From CAIXSC01 sp046349855 (lineage in GTDB: Bacteria; Planctomycetota; Planctomycetia; Pirellulales; Pirellulaceae): a DNA stretch of 64,000 bases. The stretch's first letter is position 1; every line of letters starts with the position of its first letter. Under the pieces are notes generated by a model. That model saw only the letters and a list, made by a program, of their open reading frames with translations. It was not told the DNA's origin and did no database searches. Where the stretch lies: NCBI GenBank assembly GCA_046349855.1, contig JAXMBM010000029.1, positions 24,320 through 88,319 of the forward strand, given 5' to 3'. Positions 49,339-57,571 of the stretch are shown here, piece after piece. A program made the translations under genes and the position numbers.

Positions 49339-50793
49339 TCAGACCTGTCCCTTGCCGGGCACGACGAACGGGGCGCGGTATTCGCGGCTGAGGTGCGCGT
49401 TGGCCGCCTCGTTCCCCACAAACGTCTCGCTGGCCGGGTCGAGCGTCAGGGCCGCACCCACGCGGAGGCGTGCCGAACCCACGTCCACGTTGTTGTCCTT
49501 CAGGTGGCTCAGCGTCCGCTCCAGAGTTTCGCGGTTGTTGTCCGCGGAACGGTAGTCGGCGATCTTCGCCGCCACGTCACTCGCCGCCACCTCGGTCCCC
49601 AGCCGGTAGGAAATGTTGCCCAGATGGCACAGTGCGCTCGACAGATGCCCTTCCTGGATGTCCGCCGCCAAGTCGCTCGACTTGCGGCTGCGCACGGCCG
49701 TGAGGAAGTTGGCGAAGTGATCCCCTTCGCCCGTGAACTCGGCGATCTTCTCGCCCGCCGGGTCGAACGCGGTGGCCGAGCTGTAGCTGCCGATCACCAG
49801 GTAACCCTTGGTGCATTCGAAGATCACGCCCACCCCGGCCCCCTTGTAGGGCTTGGTTTCCAGGCCGCGGACTTCGAACACCAGGGACTTCGGACCGTAG
49901 TCGAGAACCACGACCTGCGTGTTAGCGGTCTCTCCCGCATCTTCGTAGCCCAGGCGGCCACCGTAGCTCAGCACACCCTGGCACAGCTTGTCGACCCCCA
50001 GGCCCCACCGAGCAATATCCATCTGGTGAATGCCCTGATTGCCCAAGTCACCGTTGCCATACGCCCACTGCCAGTGCCAGTCGTAGTGGAACTGTTTGCG
50101 GGTGACCTTGGCCTGCGGCGCGGGGCCCAGCCACAGGTCGTAGTTGATGTTCGACGGCACCGCGTACTCACCCTTCGGTCCAATCGAACCGCGGCGCTTG
50201 TAGCACAGGCCGCGCGCGACCTGGACGTCGCCGAGTTTGCCCGACTTTACGAATTCGACCGCCTTCGCCAATCCGGGATTGGAACGGGATTGCGTCCCCG
50301 TCTGGCAGATGCGGTTGTACTTGCGCGCCGCCTCGACGATGCGCGCCCCTTCGCTCACGTTGTGACTCACCGGCTTTTCGACGTACACATCCTTGCCCGC
50401 CTGGATCGACCAGATCGCCCCCAGCGCATGCCAGTGATTGGGCGTGGCAATGCTCACGATGTCGACCCGCTTGTCTTCGAGAACTTTGCGCAGGTCAGCT
50501 TCCCAGGTCGGACGCCGTCCCCCCTGCCGTTTGCCGATCTCGTCCGCTCGCTGGTTACCGACTTCACTGTCGACGTCGCACACGTAGAGGATTTCGGTAT
50601 CCTTGCGGCCGGCGAAAGCGCCAATGTGACTTCCACCGCGCCCCTTGACTCCCACCACGGCCACTCCCAGTTTCTCGCTGGGCGACGAGCTTTGCTTCTC
50701 CTGGGCGTACACCTTGACGGAACCGGCCGCCACCGCAGTGGCCGTCGCCCACATGGACTGTTCAAGGAACTGACGACGCGAACGATCGGACAT
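49339..50793 (-). CDS. Exported Gfo/Idh/MocA-family oxidoreductase
   Basis: 484 residues from ATG 50793, which has GGAG eight bases upstream. A twin-arginine-type leader (MSDRSRRQFLEQSMWATATA) indicates folded export, common for this family in planctomycetes. The NAD(P)-binding domain has LGVAVVGVKGRGGSHIGAFA (GxxGxxG-like) and TEILYVCDVDSE. VDIVSIATPNHWHALGAIWSIQAGKDVYVEKPVSHN includes the catalytic EKP motif. The C-terminal domain has WHWQWAYGNGDLGNQGIHQMDIARW. These enzymes oxidise or reduce sugars; the substrate is unknown. The short RluA-type gene follows after 30 bases. Confidence 0.93.
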   Translation of the reverse strand: MSDRSRRQFLEQSMWATATAVAAGSVKVYAQEKQSSSPSEKLGVAVVGVKGRGGSHIGAFAGRKDTEILYVCDVDSEVGNQRADEIGKRQGGRRPTWEADLRKVLEDKRVDIVSIATPNHWHALGAIWSIQAGKDVYVEKPVSHNVSEGARIVEAARKYNRICQTGTQSRSNPGLAKAVEFVKSGKLGDVQVARGLCYKRRGSIGPKGEYAVPSNINYDLWLGPAPQAKVTRKQFHYDWHWQWAYGNGDLGNQGIHQMDIARWGLGVDKLCQGVLSYGGRLGYEDAGETANTQVVVLDYGPKSLVFEVRGLETKPYKGAGVGVIFECTKGYLVIGSYSSATAFDPAGEKIAEFTGEGDHFANFLTAVRSRKSSDLAADIQEGHLSSALCHLGNISYRLGTEVAASDVAAKIADYRSADNNRETLERTLSHLKDNNVDVGSARLRVGAALTLDPASETFVGNEAANAHLSREYRAPFVVPGKGQV

Positions 50794-50947
50794 GGCGTAT
50801 TCTCCTTCGTCCTGGAAGCCGGGAGGGGACGAGGCGGGACACCGTCCCCGGTGAGGTTGGAACTGGCCCGTAAGCATAACCGACCCCCGATGCGACTGCC
50901 AGCGCCGCGAGGGACATTGCCGACTCAGGCCGCGGCCAGGTGCTCGT

Positions 50948-50970
50948 GTACCCGAAATCGAAGAATTGAC
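50948..50970 (+). repeat. Recurrent intergenic motif, copy B
   Basis: GTACCCGAAATCGAAG, then AA, then TTGAC. It lies 6 bases past the minus-strand SDR stop, in the 183-base gap upstream of the Gfo/Idh-type gene. Copies A and C are at 19096-19118 and 52305-52329. Confidence 0.6.
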
Positions 50971-50976
50971 AACGCA

Positions 50977-51795
50977 CTAGCCGTCGGTCGCTTCCGGGAG
51001 TCGGCGTGCGGCCAGCCAGCGATCCACCAGGCTCGGACACAGCCGATCCGCCCAGACCAGCAAGCGTCCCCCCCAGGACAAGATGATCTCGTGCCGCCCC
51101 GACTGGATGCCACGGAGGGTCTGTCGCGCCACCTCATCAGGCGACTGCGGGCGGAGGCGGCGGTGGCCACCGGGCGGGCGAACGGTCCCCGGGGTGACGG
51201 TCACCTGTTCGAAGAACTCGCTGCTCGTCGTGCTGGGACTGACCAGAAGTACGTCGATCCCCCACAACGCCCATTCCGCTCGGACCGCATCGCTCCAGCC
51301 ATGCAGGGCGAACTTGGCCGCGCAGTATTCGCTTTTCCAAGGCACGGCCCGGTGCCCCAGGACCGAACCGATGTTGACCACGATCGGCCGCACCCCGCGC
51401 CTCAGCAGGGGCAAACAGCGACGCGTCAATTCGGCCGGCGCCAGGAAGTTCACCTCGACGATCCGCCGCAACGTCTCGGACGTGCCCGCGGCGAAGGGGC
51501 CATAGGCGCCGCTGCCGGCATTGTTGACCAGCACGTCGAGTCCGTTCCAGGAGGACTCGATGGTCGCCTGCAGCGACGCCTGCGTCTCTTCCTGAGTGAT
51601 GTCGCCGGCGACAATCTGCACGTCCGCGTGCTGCCGCTGCAGTTCTTCCGCCAATTCCTGCAACCGCGCGTGGCGACGCGCGGTCAGGAGGAGTCGAGCA
51701 CCGGCCTGCGCGAGCTGCCGAGCCAGCGCGTGGCCAATCCCACTCGACGCCCCAGTCACCAGACAGCGCGATCCTCGCAAGCTGCGACGAGCCAT
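50977..51795 (-). CDS. Classical SDR-family oxidoreductase
   Basis: 272 residues. The dinucleotide motif is CLVTGASSGIGHALARQL (TGxxxGIG). NNAGSGAYG is the NNAG motif, VVNIGSVLGHR holds the catalytic Ser, and YCAAKFALHG the YxxxK pair. SPSTTSSEFFEQV follows the usual PGxxxT position. The C-terminal extension (ILSWGGRLLVWADRLCPSLVDRWLA) is amphipathic to hydrophobic and may touch the membrane, as in some lipid-acting SDRs. The substrate is unknown. The gene is upstream of the Gfo/Idh-type gene by 183 bases and downstream of the small membrane protein by 34 bases. Confidence 0.92.
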   Translation of the reverse strand: MARRSLRGSRCLVTGASSGIGHALARQLAQAGARLLLTARRHARLQELAEELQRQHADVQIVAGDITQEETQASLQATIESSWNGLDVLVNNAGSGAYGPFAAGTSETLRRIVEVNFLAPAELTRRCLPLLRRGVRPIVVNIGSVLGHRAVPWKSEYCAAKFALHGWSDAVRAEWALWGIDVLLVSPSTTSSEFFEQVTVTPGTVRPPGGHRRLRPQSPDEVARQTLRGIQSGRHEIILSWGGRLLVWADRLCPSLVDRWLAARRLPEATDG

Positions 51796-51829
51796 GACGG
51801 ACGTCTCGGGTGGTACCCTGCGGGCGTGA

Positions 51830-52072
51830 TCAGCCGCCCGTCACACGCTTGGGAATGGTGAACGAATAGAGCAGGACGACGGCGCCGCCGGTCAGCAGTC
51901 CCCAGGGAGCCCACTCGGGAGGCACCACGTCGCGCGGCGGGGCGGCCACCGACTGTCCCCAGGTGTTCTTCTGCGGTGGCGGACCGGCCAGCGTGGCCTT
52001 CTCGACGACCAGACATTCCAACCCCAGGATCACGGTGGTCAGACCGAGAGCCAGGAACAACGATCGAATCAT
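51830..52072 (-). CDS. Small two-helix membrane protein
   Basis: 80 residues from ATG 52072, which has GGAG seven bases upstream; the frame is open further upstream but that sequence is not protein-like. An N-terminal hydrophobic segment (SLFLALGLTTVILGLECLVV) could be a signal anchor. A second membrane segment lies near the C-terminus (WAPWGLLTGGAVVLLYSFTI), ending in PKRVTGG. A short Pro/Gln/Asn linker with PPEWAPW separates them. I do not recognise a family. The ribosome-binding site and position 34 bases upstream of the SDR support a real gene, probably co-transcribed with it. Confidence 0.6.
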   Translation of the reverse strand: MIRSLFLALGLTTVILGLECLVVEKATLAGPPPQKNTWGQSVAAPPRDVVPPEWAPWGLLTGGAVVLLYSFTIPKRVTGG

Positions 52073-52431
52073 GGAATCTCTCCCTCCCCGACACCCTTCG
52101 CGCATACGCCCGGTATCCCTATCGGCCGACGCCCCGTGCCCGCCGCACCGACGCCCGCCGAGAAGCGATTGCGGCGATTCTGCCGGAAGTGCCGCAGGCC
52201 GCCACCCTGGTGCTCTCGCAAACCCACAGTTTCGGGCTGCCGAACCGTACCACGGACTTCTCTTCCGTTGTTTACGGCCCCCAACGACGGACCAGCAGTC
52301 TGTCGTACCCGAGAAATCGAAGTGTTGACCGAGCATCGGTCGAGGGGCGTCGTCGTTCGAGGGGCCGAGTTATAGTGGGGCGGTACCGCGTTGCGGTGAG
52401 TAGCCGTCGATTCTGGGATTGCGGAATTGCC
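52073..52431. other. Divergent intergenic region with motif copy C
   Basis: 359 bases between the small membrane protein (minus) and the third extended SDR (plus). It holds the recurrent motif at 52305-52329, a GACCGA-GCA-TCGGTC hairpin at its end, and a TATAGT box near 52373 without a matching -35. No short gene is credible. Confidence 0.45.
52305..52329 (+). repeat. Recurrent intergenic motif, copy C
   Basis: GTACCCGAGAAATCGAAG, then TG, then TTGAC. It matches copies A and B with a two-base GA insertion. It lies 103 bases upstream of the SDR gene at 52432 and is followed by a small palindrome. Confidence 0.6.
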
Positions 52432-53451
52432 ATGCCCGTACTGGTGACCGGCGCGACCGGATTTCTCGGAGGCCATCTGGTGGAGCGGCTGGTCGAGGCC
52501 GGCCAGTCCGTTCGTGCCTTGGTGCGAAAACAGCGCACCACGTGGCCGTGGGGAGCAGCTCCGGTCGAGACGGCCCTGGGCGACGTCACCCAACCGGCGT
52601 CCCTCGCCACCGCCGCCGCCGGATGCGACGTGATCTATCACCTGGCGGCCCGCGTCAGCGACTGGGGACCGTGGAGCGACTTTGACGCGGTCACGGTTCA
52701 GGGGACGGAGAATCTGCTGGCCGCCGCGGTCCGCGCCGGCTGTCGACGGGTGGTCCTGGTCAGCACTGCCGTGGTGTACGACGATCGACAGGCACGCCGA
52801 CTTCGGCGGATCACCGAGTCCGCTCCGTTAGGCACGGGGGATCGAGCCTACGGCCACTACGCGCGGGCCAAGGTGCTGGCGGAAGATTGTGCGCGCAACT
52901 ATCACACATCCGGCCGCGTGGAGGTCGCCATTTTACGACCGACCTGGATCTACGGCCCGCGCGACGGCACCATCCTGCCACGTTTGCTCGAACACTACGA
53001 GGGACGATTCGCCTGTTGGATCGGCCGTCGCGATCCGTGTGTCGATCCGATCTACGTGACCGACGTCGCGGACGCGGTCGTGCTGGCCGGTACCCATGCG
53101 GCGGCGGCGGGTCGAGCGTTCAATGTGTCCCCGGACCGGGAGATTGGGCTGCGGGAATTCCTGGGGGCGCTGTTCCACGAGTTGGCGATCCGCCCGCCGC
53201 GACTCACCGTTCCCTACTCGGTGGCCTGGGGTGCCACGTGGGCCAGCGAGACCTGGTCGCGGCTGACCCGCGCCCGGGAGGCTCCGGAAATGACGTGGGC
53301 CGGACTCGCCTGCCTCACCGTCGACCAGCACGTCGACCCCACGGCCATCATCCGCGATCTGGGCTGGACCCCCCGGGTCCACCTGAACACCGGCGCCCGT
53401 CAGACGGCGGATTGGCTGCGCCGCGCGTCGGTACCGCACGAGCCCACGTGA
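52432..53451 (+). CDS. Extended SDR: NAD(P)-dependent epimerase/dehydratase-like (third)
   Basis: 339 residues from ATG 52432, where the Rossmann strand begins (PVLVTGATGFLGGHLVERL). The frame is open upstream but that part is not protein-like. YGHYARAK holds the catalytic Tyr and Lys of YxxxK, after VVLVSTAVVYDD. ILRPTWIYGPRDGTILPRLLEHY is the extended-SDR substrate loop. It resembles the two SDRs at 9401 and 10432 and 3-beta-hydroxysteroid dehydrogenase-like enzymes, but the substrate is unknown. A 17-bp tandem repeat begins 5 bases after its stop. Confidence 0.87.
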   Translation: MPVLVTGATGFLGGHLVERLVEAGQSVRALVRKQRTTWPWGAAPVETALGDVTQPASLATAAAGCDVIYHLAARVSDWGPWSDFDAVTVQGTENLLAAAVRAGCRRVVLVSTAVVYDDRQARRLRRITESAPLGTGDRAYGHYARAKVLAEDCARNYHTSGRVEVAILRPTWIYGPRDGTILPRLLEHYEGRFACWIGRRDPCVDPIYVTDVADAVVLAGTHAAAAGRAFNVSPDREIGLREFLGALFHELAIRPPRLTVPYSVAWGATWASETWSRLTRAREAPEMTWAGLACLTVDQHVDPTAIIRDLGWTPRVHLNTGARQTADWLRRASVPHEPT

Positions 53452-53456
53452 TTCGC

Positions 53457-53520
53457 GACGACAGTCTGGCGGTGACGACGGCCTGGCGGTGATGACAGCC
53501 TGGCGGTGACGACGGCATCG
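53457..53520 (+). repeat. 17-bp tandem repeat, 3.8 copies
   Basis: Units are GACGACAGTCTGGCGGT, GACGACGGCCTGGCGGT, GATGACAGCCTGGCGGT and a partial GACGACGGCATCG. It begins 5 bases after the SDR stop and ends 136 bases before uvrA. There are no spacers, so it is not CRISPR. Confidence 0.85.
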
Positions 53521-53656
53521 CTCGCCTTGGTACGGCCCGGTGGCCGCCTGGGCCGGGCCGACCACTACTCACGTGGTGCGCCCCTCGATACGATGCTGGA
53601 TTCATCGACCGTGCCGGGCGTCCGGCAGGGCGCCGCGAGGAGCAAGGAGACGGCGA

Positions 53657-56608
53657 GTGGCAGGGGGGCAGATCGAGCTGCGCGGGGTCGAGGTGCACAA
53701 CCTCAAGGGGGTCGATCTGGATATCCCCCACCGGCAACTTACCGTGATCTGCGGCGTGAGTGGTAGCGGCAAGACCAGCCTTGCACTCGACACACTCTAC
53801 GCCGAAGGCCAACGGCGCTATATCGAGAGCTTCTCCACTTATACACGCCAGTTCCTCGATCCGCTGGCGAAGCCGGATGCCGAGCGGATCGACGGATTGC
53901 CGCCGGCCATCGCCGTGACGCGGGCAGACGCTGCTCAATCGTCTCGAGCGACCGTGGCCAGCGCCACCGAGATTGCCGACTACCTGCGGCTGGTGTTTGG
54001 TCGCGTCGGTCAGATTCGCTGTCTGGCGTGCGGTTGTCCGGTCGAAGCTCAGACTCCCCAGCGCATCGCCGCTCGAATCACCAGCTTCCCGTCCGGCGCG
54101 CGCCTGCTGTTAGGGTTCCCTCTGCTGGTGACGGAAGGGGAGACGTGGGCGACCGCCTGCAGTCGCCTGCTGGAAGAAGGCTTCGTACGCGCGGTGGTGG
54201 GCGGGCGTCTGCAGTCGCTGGCCGAGATGGCGAACGGAACCGCAGCCAGCTCATCCGAACCGAACGGCGATGGGCTACGGATGGTGATGGTCGACCGGCT
54301 CGTCACCGGCGCGCTCACCGACGCCCGCTTGCTCGACAGCATCGAGACCTGCCTGCGGCACGGCGAAGGGGCGTGCGAGGTCCTGCTGGAACAACATGGC
54401 ACGACGAGCAACGCCGAGGGTGATTCCGGCATCGCGGCGGCAAGTGCGGCGGCGAGCGCGGCGCCCGAGGCCGCTTCGGGCGAGCGGACCGCCTTACGCA
54501 CGGTGTCGATCGATGGGGCCCGGTGGCAGCGGTGGCGATTTCAGACTCGGCTGGCGTGCGCGGAATGCGGGCGCGAGTACCTGCCTCTCGAACCCAAGCT
54601 GTTCAATTACAACAGTCCGCTGGGAGCCTGCTCGACCTGCGAAGGGTTCGGCAACCTGATCGCCATTGATTACGCCCGCGTCGTGCCCGACGAAGGGAAG
54701 ACACTGCGGGAAGGCGCCCTGGCCTGCTGGAATACGCCGGCCTACGCGCACGAACTGCAGGCGTTGCTGTCTCTCGCCGACGACCTCGACCTGCCGGTCG
54801 ACGTGCCCTACCGCGAACTCACCGCCGCCCAGCGCCAGCTCGTGATCGACGGCGTACCGGATCGAGGTTTCGCGGGCCTGTCCGGCTTTTTTCAGTGGCT
54901 GGAAAAGCACAAGTACAAAATGCAGCATCGGGTGTTTCTCAGCCGGTGGCGGTCGAGTCGACCGTGTCCTGCCTGTGCGGGGAAACGGTTGCGTCCCGAG
55001 GCGCTGGCGGTGGAAGTCGGAGGCCGGGACTTTACCTCCTGGACGGCGTTGACGGTGACGGACCTGCACGCCTGCCTGTCCCAGCTGACGTGGACCGACG
55101 AGCAACGTGCGATCGCTCAGGGGAGTCTGCGGCAGATCGCGGCGCGGCTCGAATTCCTCGCCGCGGTCGGACTGGGCTACCTCACGCTGGATCGACCGCT
55201 CCGCACGTTGAGCGGCGGGGAGGCGCAGCGAGTGGCGTTGACTGCGGCCCTGGGAACCAGCCTGGTCAACATGCTGTACGTGCTGGACGAGCCGTCGGTC
55301 GGACTGCACCCGGCGGACGTGGACCGACTGGTCACGGCGATTCTGCGATTGCGGGATCGGGGTAACACGATTGTGGCGGTGGAGCACGAAGAGGCGCTGT
55401 TGCGGGCGGCGGATCGGCTGGTGGAAATTGGTCCGGGCGCCGGAGAGAACGGCGGCGAGGTCGTGTTCACCGGCACGTGGGAGGAAATGCTGCAATCGCC
55501 CGACAGCCTCACCGGGGACTATCTGGCCGGTCGGCGCGTGTTGTCGACGCCGGCCACGCGCCGCGCCTCGGGGCACGGTTGGGTGCGGCTGACCAACGCC
55601 CGCGGACGCAACTTGCGGAATCTCACCGTCGAGTTCCCCCTGGGCGTGCTGTGCGTCGTCACGGGGGTCAGCGGATCGGGCAAGAGTTCACTGGTGCAGG
55701 ATACGTTGTACGGCGCCCTGTGCCTGCGGAAGCGCAAGGAGCTGGACGAACCGCCGTTGCCCTACGACGACGTATTTGGTGACGGCCAGATCGACGACGT
55801 CGTGCTGGTGGATCAGAGTCCGATCGGCCGTTCACCACGGTCCAACCCCGTGACGTACATCAAGGCGTTCGATCCGATCCGGCAGGTCTTTGCCGAAACG
55901 GTGGAAGCGCGGACTCGGCATTTCGGCGCGGGGCATTTCAGCTTCAATGTCGAAGGCGGGCGCTGCGAGTCGTGCCAGGGGGACGGCTATCTGGAAATCG
56001 ACATGCAGTTCCTGCCGGACGTGTTCCTGAAATGCCCGCAGTGCAACGGCCTGCGGTACCGGCGGGAAATCCTGGAAGTCACCTACCGCGGGCGGAACAT
56101 CGCAGAAGTGCTGGGAATGACAGCTCGGGAGGCGTTCGGCTTTTTCCGCGGCCAGCCCAAGGTTCAGACTCGGATCAAGCAATTGCTGGACGTCGGCCTC
56201 GATTATCTGCGACTGGGTCAGCCCGCCAACACGCTTTCCGCCGGTGAAGCTCAACGCCTCAAACTGGCGGCGCACCTGTCGAGTTCGACGCGCAAGCGGA
56301 CTCTGTTTCTGATCGACGAGCCCACGACGGGACTGCATTTTGCCGACATCGTGCAGCTCCTGGACTGCTTCGACGCCCTGCTGGCCGTCGGCCATTCGCT
56401 GGTGGTCGTCGAGCACAACGTGCCAATCATGAAGGCCGCGGACTATATAATCGACCTGGGGCCCGGGGCGGCGGACAATGGCGGCCGGATCGTCGCTCAG
56501 GGAACGCCCGAGCGCGTGGCCCGTTGCCGCGAGTCGGCCACGGGACGCATCCTGTCCCAGGCCTTGGACATCGCTCCGTCCTCGCCTGCAAACAATGCGC
56601 GTAAATAA
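53657..56608 (+). CDS. uvrA: Excinuclease ABC subunit A
   Basis: 983 residues from GTG 53657, which has AAGGAG seven bases upstream; earlier in-frame starts lack that site. Two ABC units are present: Walker A GVSGSGKTSL near residue 35 and GVSGSGKSSLVQDTL near residue 680, with ABC signatures LRTLSGGEAQR and ANTLSAGEAQRLKL, and Walker B VLDEPSVGLHP and LIDEPTTGLHF. Zinc modules are CLACGCPV, CAECG with CSTCEGFG, CPACAGKRL and CESCQGDG with CPQCNG. UvrA dimers find bulky DNA damage and load UvrB. An Ala/Ser-rich stretch near residues 260-275 (IAAASAAASAAPEAASGE) is unusual. Planctomycetes often have more than one uvrA, so this may not be the only copy. Confidence 0.93.
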   Translation: MAGGQIELRGVEVHNLKGVDLDIPHRQLTVICGVSGSGKTSLALDTLYAEGQRRYIESFSTYTRQFLDPLAKPDAERIDGLPPAIAVTRADAAQSSRATVASATEIADYLRLVFGRVGQIRCLACGCPVEAQTPQRIAARITSFPSGARLLLGFPLLVTEGETWATACSRLLEEGFVRAVVGGRLQSLAEMANGTAASSSEPNGDGLRMVMVDRLVTGALTDARLLDSIETCLRHGEGACEVLLEQHGTTSNAEGDSGIAAASAAASAAPEAASGERTALRTVSIDGARWQRWRFQTRLACAECGREYLPLEPKLFNYNSPLGACSTCEGFGNLIAIDYARVVPDEGKTLREGALACWNTPAYAHELQALLSLADDLDLPVDVPYRELTAAQRQLVIDGVPDRGFAGLSGFFQWLEKHKYKMQHRVFLSRWRSSRPCPACAGKRLRPEALAVEVGGRDFTSWTALTVTDLHACLSQLTWTDEQRAIAQGSLRQIAARLEFLAAVGLGYLTLDRPLRTLSGGEAQRVALTAALGTSLVNMLYVLDEPSVGLHPADVDRLVTAILRLRDRGNTIVAVEHEEALLRAADRLVEIGPGAGENGGEVVFTGTWEEMLQSPDSLTGDYLAGRRVLSTPATRRASGHGWVRLTNARGRNLRNLTVEFPLGVLCVVTGVSGSGKSSLVQDTLYGALCLRKRKELDEPPLPYDDVFGDGQIDDVVLVDQSPIGRSPRSNPVTYIKAFDPIRQVFAETVEARTRHFGAGHFSFNVEGGRCESCQGDGYLEIDMQFLPDVFLKCPQCNGLRYRREILEVTYRGRNIAEVLGMTAREAFGFFRGQPKVQTRIKQLLDVGLDYLRLGQPANTLSAGEAQRLKLAAHLSSSTRKRTLFLIDEPTTGLHFADIVQLLDCFDALLAVGHSLVVVEHNVPIMKAADYIIDLGPGAADNGGRIVAQGTPERVARCRESATGRILSQALDIAPSSPANNARK

Positions 56609-56659
56609 TCAGTCCCTGCGACGAGACACCTCCTTAACTCGAACTACGGATCCCCCCGC

Positions 56660-57571
56660 ATGCTGGACGAACTGGATGTCTTCTTTGGAGATGCCTCGCC
56701 CCATACCGCTCAGCTCTACGCCCGCCTGCCGCGGCCAGCGGACGCCGAACACTGGCGACTGACCGGGACCGTACGGGGCCCTTTCTCCGCCTACGGTCAA
56801 ACCCTTCCCGCGACGTCTCCCCTGGTTGACGGCGGTGCGGGCCCCTCGCTGCTGGCCAAGTCCACCATTCCCGATCCTTGCTTCTGGACGCCCGACAGTC
56901 CGGCGCTGTACGAGGTGCGGTTGCAGATCCTGCACGATGAACAAGAGGTGGCGGCCGACTACCGTCAGTTGGGAATCCGCCGGCTGGCGGCTCACCAGCA
57001 GAGCTTTCGCTTTGACGCTCAGCGGTGGGTGCTGCGCGGCATCGACCGCCAACGGGTGGTGCACGAGCCGGTGGATCCGGTCGGCGACCGCCAGCTGCAC
57101 GCCTGGCGGGAGTGCGCGGCGACGGTGGTGGCCACCGACCCGGACGACAGCCTGTGCGCTGCGGCGTCGCGTGAAGGAGTGGTGGTGCTGGCCAGGCTCG
57201 ATACGGCCGGAGAAACCTGGCGAGACGATCTGCGACGGTTGGCCCACTGGGCAGCCGTGGGCCTGGTGGTGCTGGACGGACCGGGTGTCGAACCCGATGT
57301 ACGCGTGCGGCAGTTGGCTCCGAATGTGTGTCTCGTCCAATCGTTCCGCGCCAGCCAGTCTGTCGCGCCGGCACCCTGGGCGCAGGCGGTGCTGGTGGAA
57401 GTGGGCGCCGACCCGGCCGAATTTGCTCGGCGCGTCGCCGGTTGTCCCTTACCGGTCGTGGCCTGTCGCCGTCTGACGGCGTCCGCCGAGTTGCCCGAGG
57501 CGCGCGGGGCGGTCGATACGCTGCAACGGGACCTGGCGCCGCACGGCGACTATGCGGGGTACCTGGTGTGA
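56660..57571 (+). CDS. Conserved-type protein of unknown function, first gene of the E1/NifS-like cassette
   Basis: 303 residues, no signal peptide and no membrane segment. The N-terminal half reads like an Ig-like beta-sandwich of glycoside hydrolase family 2 proteins (HWRLTGTVRGPF, PCFWTPDSPALYEVRLQIL). A helical part with VLRGIDRQRVVHEPVDP follows, and then an alpha/beta segment (VVVLARLDTAGETWRDDLRRLAHWAAVGLVVLDGPG, VLVEVGADPAEFARRVAG, PVVACRRL). No catalytic motif is obvious. It starts 51 bases after uvrA, and its stop overlaps the ThiF/MoeB-like start by 4 bases (GTGA), so translation is coupled. It may supply a substrate or carrier for that enzyme, but this is inference only. Confidence 0.65.
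   Translation: MLDELDVFFGDASPHTAQLYARLPRPADAEHWRLTGTVRGPFSAYGQTLPATSPLVDGGAGPSLLAKSTIPDPCFWTPDSPALYEVRLQILHDEQEVAADYRQLGIRRLAAHQQSFRFDAQRWVLRGIDRQRVVHEPVDPVGDRQLHAWRECAATVVATDPDDSLCAAASREGVVVLARLDTAGETWRDDLRRLAHWAAVGLVVLDGPGVEPDVRVRQLAPNVCLVQSFRASQSVAPAPWAQAVLVEVGADPAEFARRVAGCPLPVVACRRLTASAELPEARGAVDTLQRDLAPHGDYAGYLV

Noticed and set aside
48427..51861. Very long open frame on the plus strand (over 1100 codons) across mqnA-upstream, RluA-type, Gfo/Idh-type and SDR regions
   Set aside because: It is antisense to three well-supported genes with clear motifs. Its translation is Arg/His/Gln-rich without any domain, as expected for a high-GC shadow frame.
52325..52378. TTGACC and TATAGT as a promoter for the SDR gene at 52432
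   Set aside because: They are over 40 bases apart, far too distant for one sigma-70 promoter.
53457..53520. CRISPR-like array
   Set aside because: The units are directly adjacent with no spacers and no cas genes are present.
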